In this document: positions 15,972-23,708 of the stretch, piece by piece | Layout: each line of letters starts with the position of its first letter | Position numbering within the stretch: position 1 is the stretch's first letter | Assembly: GCF_003355155.1 (NCBI RefSeq) | Contig: NZ_CP031320.1 | Span: 6,685,861-6,749,860, forward strand | Source of the DNA: Streptomyces armeniacus | Lineage (GTDB): Bacteria; Actinomycetota; Actinomycetes; Streptomycetales; Streptomycetaceae | Length of the DNA stretch: 64,000 bases | Direction: 5' to 3' | Translations under genes and position numbers: made by a program | The notes under the pieces: model-generated | Databases searched by the model: none | What the model was told of the DNA's origin: nothing | Seen by the model: only the letters and a program-made list of their open reading frames with translations

Positions 15972-16595
15972 GTGTCACCCGCCACCGCACCCTCCGCCCA
16001 GCCTTCCACCCACCCCGCCGCCCCGCACGCCTCCCTGCCCGCCGGTGACGGCGCCGAGCGCGCCGACCTGCTCGCCGAGCTCGCCGCCGCGCGGGCCGCC
16101 CTGGTCACCACGGCGCGCGGACTCAGCGACGAGCGGGCAGGCGAGCAGCCGACCGTCAGCGCACTGTGCGTGGGCGGGCTGGTCAAGCACGTCACTGCCG
16201 TCGAGGAAGGCTGGCTGCGCTTCGCGGCCGAGGGCCCGTCGGCACTGAACTTCGACCTTCCGCCCGGCGTCACCTGGGACGACCTCGCGAAGGGCACCGC
16301 GCGGGAGTACCCGCAGTGGGCGATCGACCACCAGAACAACTTCCGGATGCTGCCCGGCGAGACCCTCTCCCAGGTACTCGCGCGGTACGAGCAAGTGGTG
16401 GCCCGCAGCGAGGAGATCATCGCGTCCCTGCCCGACCTGTCCGCGGCGCACCCGCTGCCCGAGGCACCCTGGCACGAGCCGGGAGCGGTGCGGAGCGTAC
16501 GCCGGGTACTGATGCATGTGATCGCCGAGACGGCCCAGCACGCGGGGCACGCGGACATCCTCCGCGAGACGCTCGACGGCCAGACGTCCACCTGA
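15972..16595 (+). CDS. DinB/DUF664-family metal-dependent protein
   Basis: 207 residues from GTG 15972, or 220 if the GTG at 15933 is used. The four-helix DinB fold is recognisable by its spaced histidines: LVKHVTAVEEGWLR, WAIDHQNN and LMHVIAETAQHAGHADILRE. The family uses a metal site for thiol transfer (mycothiol or bacillithiol S-transferases) or detoxification. GTG 15972 is preferred because GGAAGGA precedes it by ten bases; upstream residues are low-complexity. The final HAGHADILRE motif matches the DinB protein at 26934-27428. It ends three bases before a very strong terminator palindrome. Confidence 0.85.
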   Translation: MSPATAPSAQPSTHPAAPHASLPAGDGAERADLLAELAAARAALVTTARGLSDERAGEQPTVSALCVGGLVKHVTAVEEGWLRFAAEGPSALNFDLPPGVTWDDLAKGTAREYPQWAIDHQNNFRMLPGETLSQVLARYEQVVARSEEIIASLPDLSAAHPLPEAPWHEPGAVRSVRRVLMHVIAETAQHAGHADILRETLDGQTST

Positions 16596-16597
16596 GC

Positions 16598-16655
16598 GCG
16601 GCCGGGGCGAGCCGGTCCGGACCCCGCGGGGTCCGGACCGGCTCGCCCCGGCCGC
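16598..16655 (+). terminator. Perfect 58-bp palindrome, terminator
   Basis: Positions 16598-16655 equal their own reverse complement over all 58 bases (29-bp arms, no spacer, centre CCCCG/CGGGG). The palindrome starts two bases after the DinB stop codon. In RNA it would fold into a very stable hairpin and act as an intrinsic terminator without a U-run. A perfect palindrome of this length with no loop is unusual and hard to replicate, so its preservation suggests selection. Confidence 0.8.
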
Positions 16656-16709
16656 CCCTGCCCTCTGCCCCTGCCCCCTCCCGCACGGAACCGAAGGGAA
16701 CGGCTCCAC

Positions 16710-17834
16710 GTGACCCCGCACGACCCGGAGCGGACCGGCGTCCTCAGCGCCCGGGCGCTCAACCGCGCGACGCTCGCCCGCCAACTGCTGCTGGAACGCG
16801 CCGATCTGCCCGCCCTCGACGCCGTCGCGCACCTGTGCGGCCTGCAGGCACAGGAGCCGCAGGAGCCGTACGTCGGTCTCTGGTCGCGGCTACGCGCGTT
16901 CCGCCCGGAGCAGCTGTCGGACCTGCTGACGGAGGGGCACGCCGTACGGACCCACCTCATGCGCCGCACCGTCCATCTCGTCACCGCCGACGACCTGCTG
17001 GCCTGGCGCGCCCGGCACGACGCCATGCTGCGCCAGCGGGTGCTGGGGACTTACCGCCGCGAGCTCGACGGGACGGACCTCGGCGAACTCGCCGCCGCGG
17101 CCCGCACGGTGCTGGCCGACGGCGAGCCGCGCACGATGGGCGAGCTCGCGCGGGCGCTCGCCGGGCGCTGGCCGGCGCCGGGGCAGCGGGCCCTGGGCGA
17201 GATGGCCCTCGGAGCCCTCGTCCCCGTGGTGCAGTTGCCGCCGCGCGGGCTGTGGCGTACGAAGGCGGGCGCGCGCTACGCCCCGGTCGCCTCCTGGCTG
17301 GGCCGCGAGGTCGACCCCCCGCCGCGGGACGGTTCCGACCCGGCGGGCCAGGCGCTCGTACGGCGCTATCTCGCCGCGTACGGGCCCGCCGCCAGCGCCG
17401 ATCTGCGCGCCTGGTGCGGGCTCGCGGGGCTGCCGGCGGCGGTGTCGGCACTGCGCGGCGAGCTGGTCGTCTTCCGTGACGAGCGCGGCCGTGAACTCCT
17501 GGACCTGCCGGACGCGCCCCGCCCCGATCCGGACACGCCCGCGCCGGTGCGCTTCCTGCCGGCGTTCGACAACGCGATCCTCGGCTACCACGACCGGCGC
17601 CGCATCATCGACGACGGCCACCGCGGCCTGTCGGTCGCGGGCGAACGCGTCGTCCTGGTCGACGGCCGGGTCGCCGCGACGTGGACGGAGGAGTCGGGCA
17701 CGGTGGCGGTCACCCCGCTGGCCCGCTTCTCCCGTGCCGACCGCGCCGCCGTCGCCGAAGAGGGGCACGCGGTCGCGTCGTTCCTCTCGGACGGCGACAG
17801 CGACCGCGTACGGGTCGCCGCGTCTCCCCGCTGA
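16710..17834 (+). CDS. HTH_42 winged-helix protein, AlkZ/YcaQ-like
   Basis: 374 residues of the winged-helix HTH_42 family. Near the N-terminus HLCGLQAQEPQEPYVGLWSRL carries Q-A-Q at 46-48. The family core continues with VRTHLMRRTVHLVTADDLLAWR, the RTMGELARAL winged helix and RFLPAFDNAILGYHDRRRII. In characterised members a QxQ or QxD motif at this place is catalytic: AlkZ removes bulky or crosslinked alkylated bases (azinomycin self-resistance) and YcaQ/AlkX unhooks crosslinks. Whether this copy is a glycosylase cannot be read from the sequence. It is isolated between a terminator and a convergent HAD gene, with ribosome-binding site GAAGGGAACGG before the GTG start. Confidence 0.85.
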   Translation: MTPHDPERTGVLSARALNRATLARQLLLERADLPALDAVAHLCGLQAQEPQEPYVGLWSRLRAFRPEQLSDLLTEGHAVRTHLMRRTVHLVTADDLLAWRARHDAMLRQRVLGTYRRELDGTDLGELAAAARTVLADGEPRTMGELARALAGRWPAPGQRALGEMALGALVPVVQLPPRGLWRTKAGARYAPVASWLGREVDPPPRDGSDPAGQALVRRYLAAYGPAASADLRAWCGLAGLPAAVSALRGELVVFRDERGRELLDLPDAPRPDPDTPAPVRFLPAFDNAILGYHDRRRIIDDGHRGLSVAGERVVLVDGRVAATWTEESGTVAVTPLARFSRADRAAVAEEGHAVASFLSDGDSDRVRVAASPR

Positions 17835-17864
17835 GCCCGCACCGCGTACGGGCCGGAGGCGCGC

Positions 17865-18548
17865 TCAGGGCCGCCGGGGCGCGGAGCCGGGCGCGTCGAG
17901 CAGCGGGGCGAGGGCGTGGCGCAGGTCGTCGAGGTGCTGGTAATGAAGGCCGGTCATGCCGGCCTCGCGGGCCGCGACGACGTTGGCCTCGGTGTCGTCG
18001 ACGAACAGGCAGCGGGCGGCCGGAGCACCGAGGCGTTCGGCGGCGATGCGGTAGACCCGCGGGTCGGGTTTGGCGACGCCGATGCGGGAGGTGTTGACGA
18101 CGGCGTCGGTCAGCCCGTCGAGCCCCTGCCGGGCCAGGTCCTGCTCCAGCCGGGTGGTGGCGTTGGACACGAGCGCGACGGAGGCGACGCCGCGCAACCG
18201 GCCGAGCAGGGCGACCACCTCCTGGTCGACCGCCGGCACGAACTCCGACCAGGCCGCGACCACCGCGCGGGCCCGGCCCGCCGAGCCGTAGCGGTCGGCG
18301 AGGTCGGCGGCGACCGCCACCCGCCACTGCTCGTCGGTGACCTCCCCGGTGATGGCGGGATGCAGCCGGGCGGGCGCGAAGGCGGCGGCGGCGAGGGCGC
18401 CGACGGGCAGCCCGTTCGCCTGCTCGACGGCGTCGGCGGGCGGCCAGTGCCGGAGCACGCCGTCGATGTCGCAGAGAACGGCGTCGTACGGCAGGACGTC
18501 GTACGGCACGGGGTTACGGGGAGCGGAGTCACGGGGAACGGGCGGCAT
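17865..18548 (-). CDS. HAD-superfamily hydrolase
   Basis: 227 residues with the HAD motifs in order: motif I DAVLCDIDGVLRHW (nucleophile and acid/base Asp), motif II VALVSNATT, motif III Lys in RIGVAKPDPRVY and motif IV CLFVDDTEANVVAA. A helical cap lies between I and II, giving the subfamily IA layout of phosphoglycolate phosphatase, epoxide hydrolase-like or haloacid dehalogenase-like enzymes. GGAG lies eight bases upstream of ATG 18548. It is convergent with the HTH_42 gene and downstream of the beta-helix gene, but a terminator separates them. The substrate is unknown. Confidence 0.9.
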   Translation of the reverse strand: MPPVPRDSAPRNPVPYDVLPYDAVLCDIDGVLRHWPPADAVEQANGLPVGALAAAAFAPARLHPAITGEVTDEQWRVAVAADLADRYGSAGRARAVVAAWSEFVPAVDQEVVALLGRLRGVASVALVSNATTRLEQDLARQGLDGLTDAVVNTSRIGVAKPDPRVYRIAAERLGAPAARCLFVDDTEANVVAAREAGMTGLHYQHLDDLRHALAPLLDAPGSAPRRP

Positions 18549-18652
18549 GTCAGGCACTCCTCGGCTTCGGTCGTTCGCGGCGGCCCCCGGCTCGGCCGGC
18601 GGGCGCGACTGGAGGTGGAGAGCCTGCCGGGTCGGCGGCCCCGGACGCGCAG

Positions 18653-18689
18653 GCGCCCCCGACGGGCTCAACGAGCCTGCCGGGGGCGC
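18653..18689 (-). terminator. Terminator of the beta-helix protein gene
   Basis: An inverted repeat with arms GCGCCCCCG and CGGGGGCGC, plus inner CGGGCTC/GAGCCTG pairing around AAC, gives a long stem with two mismatches 40-80 bases after the stop of the leftward gene ending at 18731. Confidence 0.6.
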
Positions 18690-18730
18690 GGGTTCCGCCT
18701 TGGGGCCCTGATCGGGTCCGGTCCCGGAGG

Positions 18731-20539
18731 TCAGGGGTACGAGACGACCGTGGACGGGATGGTGTCGGTGCCCGAGGTCGGGTCGCCGATGTCGTTGATG
18801 ACGTGGGCGTACTGGCCCTCGCCGCCGAGGGAGACGACGAGGAGGTTGTGGAACTTCACGTTCGGCGTGTTCGGTGCGGCGAACCCGTGCTCCTGGATGA
18901 TCGTCGGGTCCACGTTGTAGTAGCAGTAGTTGCCCAGGCCCCAGCCCTCGTGCTCGGTGACCGAGTCGTCGACCTTGTAGGCCGCGTAGCCCCTGATGTC
19001 GCCGTTCTGGATGGCCTCCTGGTTGGGCGCGTCGTATGCCTTCTCGCTCTGGAAGAAGATCGTGCGGCCGCGCTCGCCCTTCCACTGCACGTCGTACTTG
19101 TTGAAGTGCTCCACGAACAGCCCGGTGGCGAGCACGTCGTCGCCGTTGACGACGACGCCGTAGTCGCACCGGTTGGTGTCCCAGCCCACGCCGTCGCCGT
19201 GGTCGGCGCGCCAGACCCAGGTGTGGTCGACGATCGTGTGGCGGCTGTTGACCACCATGCTGGTGGTGGCCTTGCCGGGGCCTGCGCCGCCGATGCGGAT
19301 GAACACGTCCTGCAGCGAGATGGGGTTGCCGGAGTGGTCCGCGGAGGCGCCCTCGGGGCCCACCTCCAGCAGCGTCTCGGAGTTCTCCGTGCCCGCGTCG
19401 ATGAGGATGCCGGCCAGCCGGACGCCGTCCACGTCGGCGACCTTCATCGCGGTCACGCCGTTGTCCGGGATGATCGTGGGGTAGCCGATGCCGAGGACCA
19501 CGGTGCCCTCGCGCTTGATCTCGATGGGCTGGTCGACGTGGTAGACGCCGGGTGTGAACAGCAGGTTCAGGCCCTGTTCCAGTGCCTCGTTGATGGTGGC
19601 CGCCGTGGCGTCGCCCTTGACGACGTAGAACTCGTCGAGTGACCGCGACTCGCCCTTCGGCGTGCCGCTGCCCCAGGTGGTGCCCTTCGCGTCGGTGCGC
19701 AGCGCCGGCAGGAACACCTTGTACGCGTCCCCGTCCAGATACAGGAACGGCTTCTCGCGGGACAGCGGCGTGGTGTCCAGGGTGGTGTACGGCGGGTCGG
19801 GGAAGCCCTGCGCGGGGGCGCCGTCGACACCGGAGAACACCATGTTCCACACGCCGTTGAGCCAGCCGCCGACGGCGCTGTCGCGGATGTACCACTGCTG
19901 CTGCGAGTACGGCTGGACCTCGCCGTCGATCCGGCTGTCGGCGATGTAGCCGCCGCTGGCCCAGCCGTAGCCGTCCGGGGCCAGGTTGAGGTTGCCCTTG
20001 ACGTGCATCCGGCGGAACGGCGCTGCCTGCGAGACGGCGAACCGGTTGGTGCCGTTGACGGGGGTGAGCGCCAGGTTCTCCGCCGAACGCCAGAAGTTCT
20101 GCGTGGCGTTGCCGTCGAACCAGCCCGCGTCGACCGTGACGTCACCGTTGATCTGCGTGTCGTCCGGTGACAGGCCGAGGCCCATGATGGAGGTGTAGAA
20201 GCCCAGTTGGGCGTTGAGGCCGTCGTACGTGCCCGGCTTGAACAGCAGCGCGTAGCGGCCGCCGCCGAACTGCGCGGACTCCTGCTCCTTGAAGATCTCG
20301 TCCAGCTTCCCCTGGATGCCGGGGGTGGACGGATCGAAGACGATCACGTTCGGGCCGAGGTCACCGCCGCCGGGCACGTCGGCCTTGACGCCGGACCTGC
20401 CGGGAGCGGCGGTCGCCTGGGAGTGGGCGAGCATGCCGCCCACGGGAACGGCCACGGCCGCGGCGGTCGCGGTGGCCAGGACACGGCGGCGCGAGGGTGT
20501 GCCTCCGCCGTCGGAGGCGCCGGTGGGGGGTACGCGCAT
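18731..20539 (-). CDS. Tat-exported right-handed beta-helix protein
   Basis: 602 residues. The N-terminus TPSRRRVLATATAAAVAVPVG is a twin-arginine signal, cleaved near ATA-AP. The mature part is a pectate-lyase-like, GH55-type beta-helix: VIVFDPSTPGIQGKLDEIFK, YALLFKPGTYDGLNAQLGFY, INGDVTVDAGWFDGNATQNF, LLFTPGVYHVDQPIEIKREG, TVVLGIGYPTIIP, IVDHTWVWRADHGDGVGWD and NCD/GNYCYYN segments. Streptomyces homologues are often labelled adenylyl cyclase or coagulation factor 5/8 protein, without support in this sequence. A role on extracellular polysaccharide, for example beta-1,3-glucan, fits the fold and the sugar-type operator at the promoter. The catalytic residues cannot be assigned. Confidence 0.8.
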   Translation of the reverse strand: MRVPPTGASDGGGTPSRRRVLATATAAAVAVPVGGMLAHSQATAAPGRSGVKADVPGGGDLGPNVIVFDPSTPGIQGKLDEIFKEQESAQFGGGRYALLFKPGTYDGLNAQLGFYTSIMGLGLSPDDTQINGDVTVDAGWFDGNATQNFWRSAENLALTPVNGTNRFAVSQAAPFRRMHVKGNLNLAPDGYGWASGGYIADSRIDGEVQPYSQQQWYIRDSAVGGWLNGVWNMVFSGVDGAPAQGFPDPPYTTLDTTPLSREKPFLYLDGDAYKVFLPALRTDAKGTTWGSGTPKGESRSLDEFYVVKGDATAATINEALEQGLNLLFTPGVYHVDQPIEIKREGTVVLGIGYPTIIPDNGVTAMKVADVDGVRLAGILIDAGTENSETLLEVGPEGASADHSGNPISLQDVFIRIGGAGPGKATTSMVVNSRHTIVDHTWVWRADHGDGVGWDTNRCDYGVVVNGDDVLATGLFVEHFNKYDVQWKGERGRTIFFQSEKAYDAPNQEAIQNGDIRGYAAYKVDDSVTEHEGWGLGNYCYYNVDPTIIQEHGFAAPNTPNVKFHNLLVVSLGGEGQYAHVINDIGDPTSGTDTIPSTVVSYP

Positions 20540-20643
20540 GGGAACTCTCCTGATTCGTCAGCACGTTGTGGGGTCCCGCCCCGAGGAAGAGGCGAGTGGT
20601 GCGGCTCAGTGGGGATTCAAGGAGTGAACGGTGATCGCACGAA

Positions 20644-20696
20644 GAGAGCGCTCTCATACGCGTTGGATAGTTTCGTTGATAAGAACGTGAAGTCAA
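20644..20696 (-). promoter_or_regulatory. Promoter with LacI-type operator for the beta-helix gene
   Basis: On the minus strand TTGACT (20691-20696) and AACTAT (20667-20672) are spaced by 18 bases. The perfect palindrome GAGAGCGCTCTC (20644-20655) lies just downstream of the -10, over the expected start region. Its AGCGCT core resembles CebR-class sites (consensus TGGGAGCGCTCCCA), which respond to sugars. The leader to the start codon is about 115 bases. Confidence 0.6.
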
Positions 20697-21021
20697 GAGT
20701 GTGCACACGGCAGGCAGCCAACTCGGCCCGTACGTAACGGTTTGCGCACCTCTCACGGGTGCGGTGGCGAGACACGGGGCGGCACGCGGCGGCGCGTTGG
20801 CTCGTCGCACCGGAACGGCCGAGTTCAGGAGATGTCGAAAGGGCGGGCGCGGGGCCGCCGTTGCGCACGGCACACGGGTGCCGTACGCCACATGCGCGCG
20901 TACATCTCGCCGGTCCGCACCGCACACCGGTCCGCACCGCACACCGGTCCGGGCCCGGAGCGCTCGGCTCCGGGCCCGGACAGGGGCAGGTCGGTCGGGT
21001 GCGGCTGCGGGTGCGGCCCGG

Positions 21022-22512
21022 TCAGGGGCGGCGCCCGGCGTCGCCCTCGGCGGGGCCCGGCCAGTAGGCCGCACTGTACGCGGGCAGGGTGTCGGCCGTC
21101 TGCCGCCCGGCCGGGGCCGGGCCGTCCAGCACCTCGGCCAGGTCCGGGTCGGCGGCGCTCGACGGGCACGCGGGCTGCGGCTGCGCCGCCGGGCCGTCCG
21201 CGGGCGCCGGGTCCGCCACGGCCACGGGCACCGCGGGCGCCCGGCCCGGCCCGCCGTCCTCGCGGCGGTCCTGCTGCTCCTGCTGCGTGCCGGAGTACAG
21301 GTCGCGGAAGGCCACCACCGAACCGAACTCCCCCGCCAGCCGCCGCGCGTTGTCCCGCGCGAAGCGGACCGCCGCGTCCCGCGTCGAGACGCCGCCCGCG
21401 TCGGCCTCGGCCATCAGGCGGCGCACCAGCGGCCGCATCTGGGCCGACAGCCGTCCGCACGCGCCGCTGGGGCTGACCACCTCGCCGAGGATGACCCACC
21501 AGGCGCCGGCCGCGGCACCGGTGTTCGCCACGAAGTCGGGGATGACGGTGACGCCGCGGGCCAGCAGCGCCCGCTCCGCCTCTGCGGTCGTGGGCACGTT
21601 GGCCGCCTCCACGACGAGCCCGGCGCGGATGCGGTCGCAGTTGTCCGGGGTGATCGCGTACGAGACGGCGGCGGGCACCAGGACGTCCACTTCCTGGCCG
21701 AGCCAGGTGTCCCCCGGCTCCTCCGCGTCGTCCTCGCGGAGCACTGAGCGGTCGATGACGCCGGCCTCGTCCCGGGCGGCGAGCAGGCTCTCGACGTCGA
21801 GACCGCGCGAGGTGTTGACGATGAGGCCGCGGGAGTCGGTGATTCCGACGATCCGGACGCCGGCACGGGCCAGATAGAGCGCCGTGGAGCCGCCCATCGC
21901 GCCGAATCCCTGCACGGCCGCCCGGGCGTTCGCAGCAGGAATGCCGCGGTGCTCGAGGGCGGCGAGTGCCGCTTCCGCGACGCCGAAGCCGCCGACGAGT
22001 TCCGAGAGCTTCAGGCCGTCCGTGTGCGTGTCGAATGCCTGCCGGATGCGGGCGCGCACCTCGGTCTCGTCGCCGGCGCGGAGCACGGCGGCGTGGAAGG
22101 AGGTGTCGCCGAGGCCGACCCGTTCGAATGTCGCGTCGAGCTGTTCCTGCCGCGTGCCGAGATCACCCGCGGTCACCCAGAAACGCTCGAGCAACGGCCG
22201 TACGGCGCGCACGAACCGCTCGCGCACCTCTTCGGCGCGGGGGTCGGCGGGGTCGAAGTCGATTCCGCCCTTGGCGCCGCCGACATGAATGCCGAAGGCG
22301 GCCATCTTGAGTGTCATCTCGCGGGCGAGTTCGTTCACCTCGCCGAGCGTGCAGCCCGGGCGCATGCGCATGCCGCCGGTGGCGATGCCCGTGACCAGCT
22401 GGTCGATGACGACGAACCCTCGGGCGGAGGTCTGATCGTCGTCCCAGGTAACCTGGAGAAAGGGCTTATGGCTCGGCACCTGCGTTGGCGTGGAGACGGC
22501 TGTGTGCGTCAC
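21022..22512 (-). CDS. Glu/Leu/Phe/Val dehydrogenase-family protein
   Basis: 496 residues. The ELFV dimerisation/catalytic domain is clear: ATGGMRMRPGCTLGEVNELA, LKMAAFGIHVGGAKGGIDFD (substrate and catalytic lysines) and TAGDLGTRQEQLD. The Rossmann domain follows: RAAVQGFGAMGGSTALYLA, VGITDSRG, LVVEAANVPTTAEAE and VIPDFVANTGAAAGAW. The enzyme type interconverts amino acids and 2-oxo acids with NAD(P). The last ~80 residues are a Gln/Pro/Ala-rich tail (QQEQQDRREDGGPGRAPAVP) absent from standard enzymes. The start is GTG 22512, preceded by AAGGGTGAG. No amino-acid pathway genes lie nearby, so the substrate is open. Confidence 0.9.
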   Translation of the reverse strand: MTHTAVSTPTQVPSHKPFLQVTWDDDQTSARGFVVIDQLVTGIATGGMRMRPGCTLGEVNELAREMTLKMAAFGIHVGGAKGGIDFDPADPRAEEVRERFVRAVRPLLERFWVTAGDLGTRQEQLDATFERVGLGDTSFHAAVLRAGDETEVRARIRQAFDTHTDGLKLSELVGGFGVAEAALAALEHRGIPAANARAAVQGFGAMGGSTALYLARAGVRIVGITDSRGLIVNTSRGLDVESLLAARDEAGVIDRSVLREDDAEEPGDTWLGQEVDVLVPAAVSYAITPDNCDRIRAGLVVEAANVPTTAEAERALLARGVTVIPDFVANTGAAAGAWWVILGEVVSPSGACGRLSAQMRPLVRRLMAEADAGGVSTRDAAVRFARDNARRLAGEFGSVVAFRDLYSGTQQEQQDRREDGGPGRAPAVPVAVADPAPADGPAAQPQPACPSSAADPDLAEVLDGPAPAGRQTADTLPAYSAAYWPGPAEGDAGRRP

Positions 22513-23341
22513 TTGGTACTCACCCTTTCCAGTCAGATGGACATCGGTTCACGCGTACACGCTGAATTGCAGGACCCTGAATTCAGGCGCGCTCGGGCAT
22601 CCCGGCAGCCGGGTTCCGGGCAGGCCGGAATCCGGTGGTGTCGGGAATTACCCGTGAATGCAGAGCGGTTCCCCGCCGGCGGTAGCTTCTCCGGTGCTTG
22701 GACGGCCGACGGGGATTATGGACGACATGGCATTGCACCCCTGGGCGCGCGCACGGCGCGCCTGACGGGCGGCACAACAAACTCTCCGAATACGCAGGGA
22801 ACGCAATGGATTTGCGTTGTACGTAGCGCCCACTGTGAGGTCGGGATTCACCCCTTGTCAAGCGGTGTCTGAGGGCAGGCTGCGCCAGCTGGACGCGCCC
22901 CCTGACGGGCTTATCGATCGCAAACTGAAACTCTTTTGCGCGGCCCCGCGCCCGCCCTCGTCGGCGGCCGGAAACCCGCAGCTCAGCACGGCTTTCTGGC
23001 ACCGGGTGCAGCCCTCTCGGCGGCGCCCGCACACGCGGGGCGTTTGCCCGTCAGGCACGCCTTTCCGGTACGGCGTCACTCGCCCCGGTGAACGCGCCGC
23101 CCCGTACTCCCCCGCCGCCCGGCAGAACTGCCACGCGCCCGTACGGCTCCCCCGCGCTCCGGCCCGTACGCCCCCGGGGCCGGCACCCGTACCGGCGCGC
23201 GTACGAGCGCCCGTACAACCGCCCGTACAGGCACCGCGTCGCAGGGATCCGTACCGGCAGCAGGACATGGAGCGGGCCCGGGAGAGTGGCCATCCCCCGG
23301 GCCCTGGTGAGCCGCCCAGCTGCGCACGCCGTGACCTTGGA
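22513..23341. other. Long intergenic region with an operator-like repeat
   Basis: No convincing gene in 830 bases. AACGCAA and TTGCGTT (22800-22818, 5-base spacer) form a perfect inverted repeat about 290 bases upstream of the dehydrogenase start. The AT-rich patch at 22910-22940 could hold a promoter for the leftward dehydrogenase. A Cys-containing minus-strand frame at 22858-23080 lacks a ribosome-binding site and family match. Confidence 0.4.
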
Positions 23342-23445
23342 GGGCGCGGATCAGAGTGAAGTCGTCGTGCTCTTCCGTTGAGCTACCGCACACCGAGCTG
23401 TGCGGGCCGGATTCGAACCGGCACCCGACGACCGGGTCCGCGCCC
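23342..23445 (-). ncRNA. tRNA-like RNA with permuted cloverleaf (Y RNA/YrlA-type module)
   Basis: Read on the minus strand the order is reversed from a tRNA. First comes the 3' half of an anticodon-like stem (GTCGTCG, 23432-23426). Then a perfect T-arm (GCCGG-TTCGAAT-CCGGC, 23422-23406), an acceptor 3' strand CCGCACA (23405-23399), a six-base loop GCTCGG and the acceptor 5' strand TGTGCGG (23392-23386). Then TA, a D-arm (GCTC-AACGGAA-GAGC, 23383-23369) and CGACGAC (23367-23361). Acceptor (7 bp) and anticodon-like (7 bp) stems match exactly, with conserved T8, A14, GG and the TTCGAAT loop. Outside, GGGCGCGGA (23445-23437) pairs with TCCGCGCCC (23350-23342). Ends placed in the anticodon position with a closed acceptor hairpin are how the tRNA-like module of bacterial Y RNAs is built. 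A permuted tRNA gene is the alternative. The mature ends probably extend further on both sides. Confidence 0.7.
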
Positions 23446-23708
23446 GGCCGGTCCGGCGATCGGCGGCGAATGCTGATGCTGGAGCGAGAATCTGAGATTG
23501 AACGCGTGCCACGGGCGACTTCCGGCCGTGGGAGCCGGGGGCTACATTCCCGGCTTGGTCCCGCGGTCCCGGTGGTCCCCTCTCGTGACCGAGTGCTCGG
23601 AGGGGTGTCACTCCCCCAGGCAGCCGCGTGCATCACGATGAGCTTCAGTGTCAGCTTGCGCTCCTCGCGCACCCCGGAGGCGCGACGGCCACCGGGGATC
23701 CTGTGACG

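Noticed and set aside
17865..19895. 676-residue minus-strand frame joining the HAD gene and upstream sequence
   Set aside because: Only the last 227 residues (from ATG 18548) are HAD-like. The rest is an out-of-frame reading of the beta-helix gene.
22858..23268. Cys-containing minus-strand frame resembling a small regulator
   Set aside because: The cysteine spacing does not match WhiB or zinc-ribbon families. It has no ribosome-binding site, and most of the frame is Arg/Gly low complexity.
23342..23445. Ordinary tRNA or tmRNA gene
   Set aside because: The arms are in the wrong order for a tRNA and there is no anticodon loop of seven bases. tmRNA lacks the normal D-arm with a GG loop that is present here.
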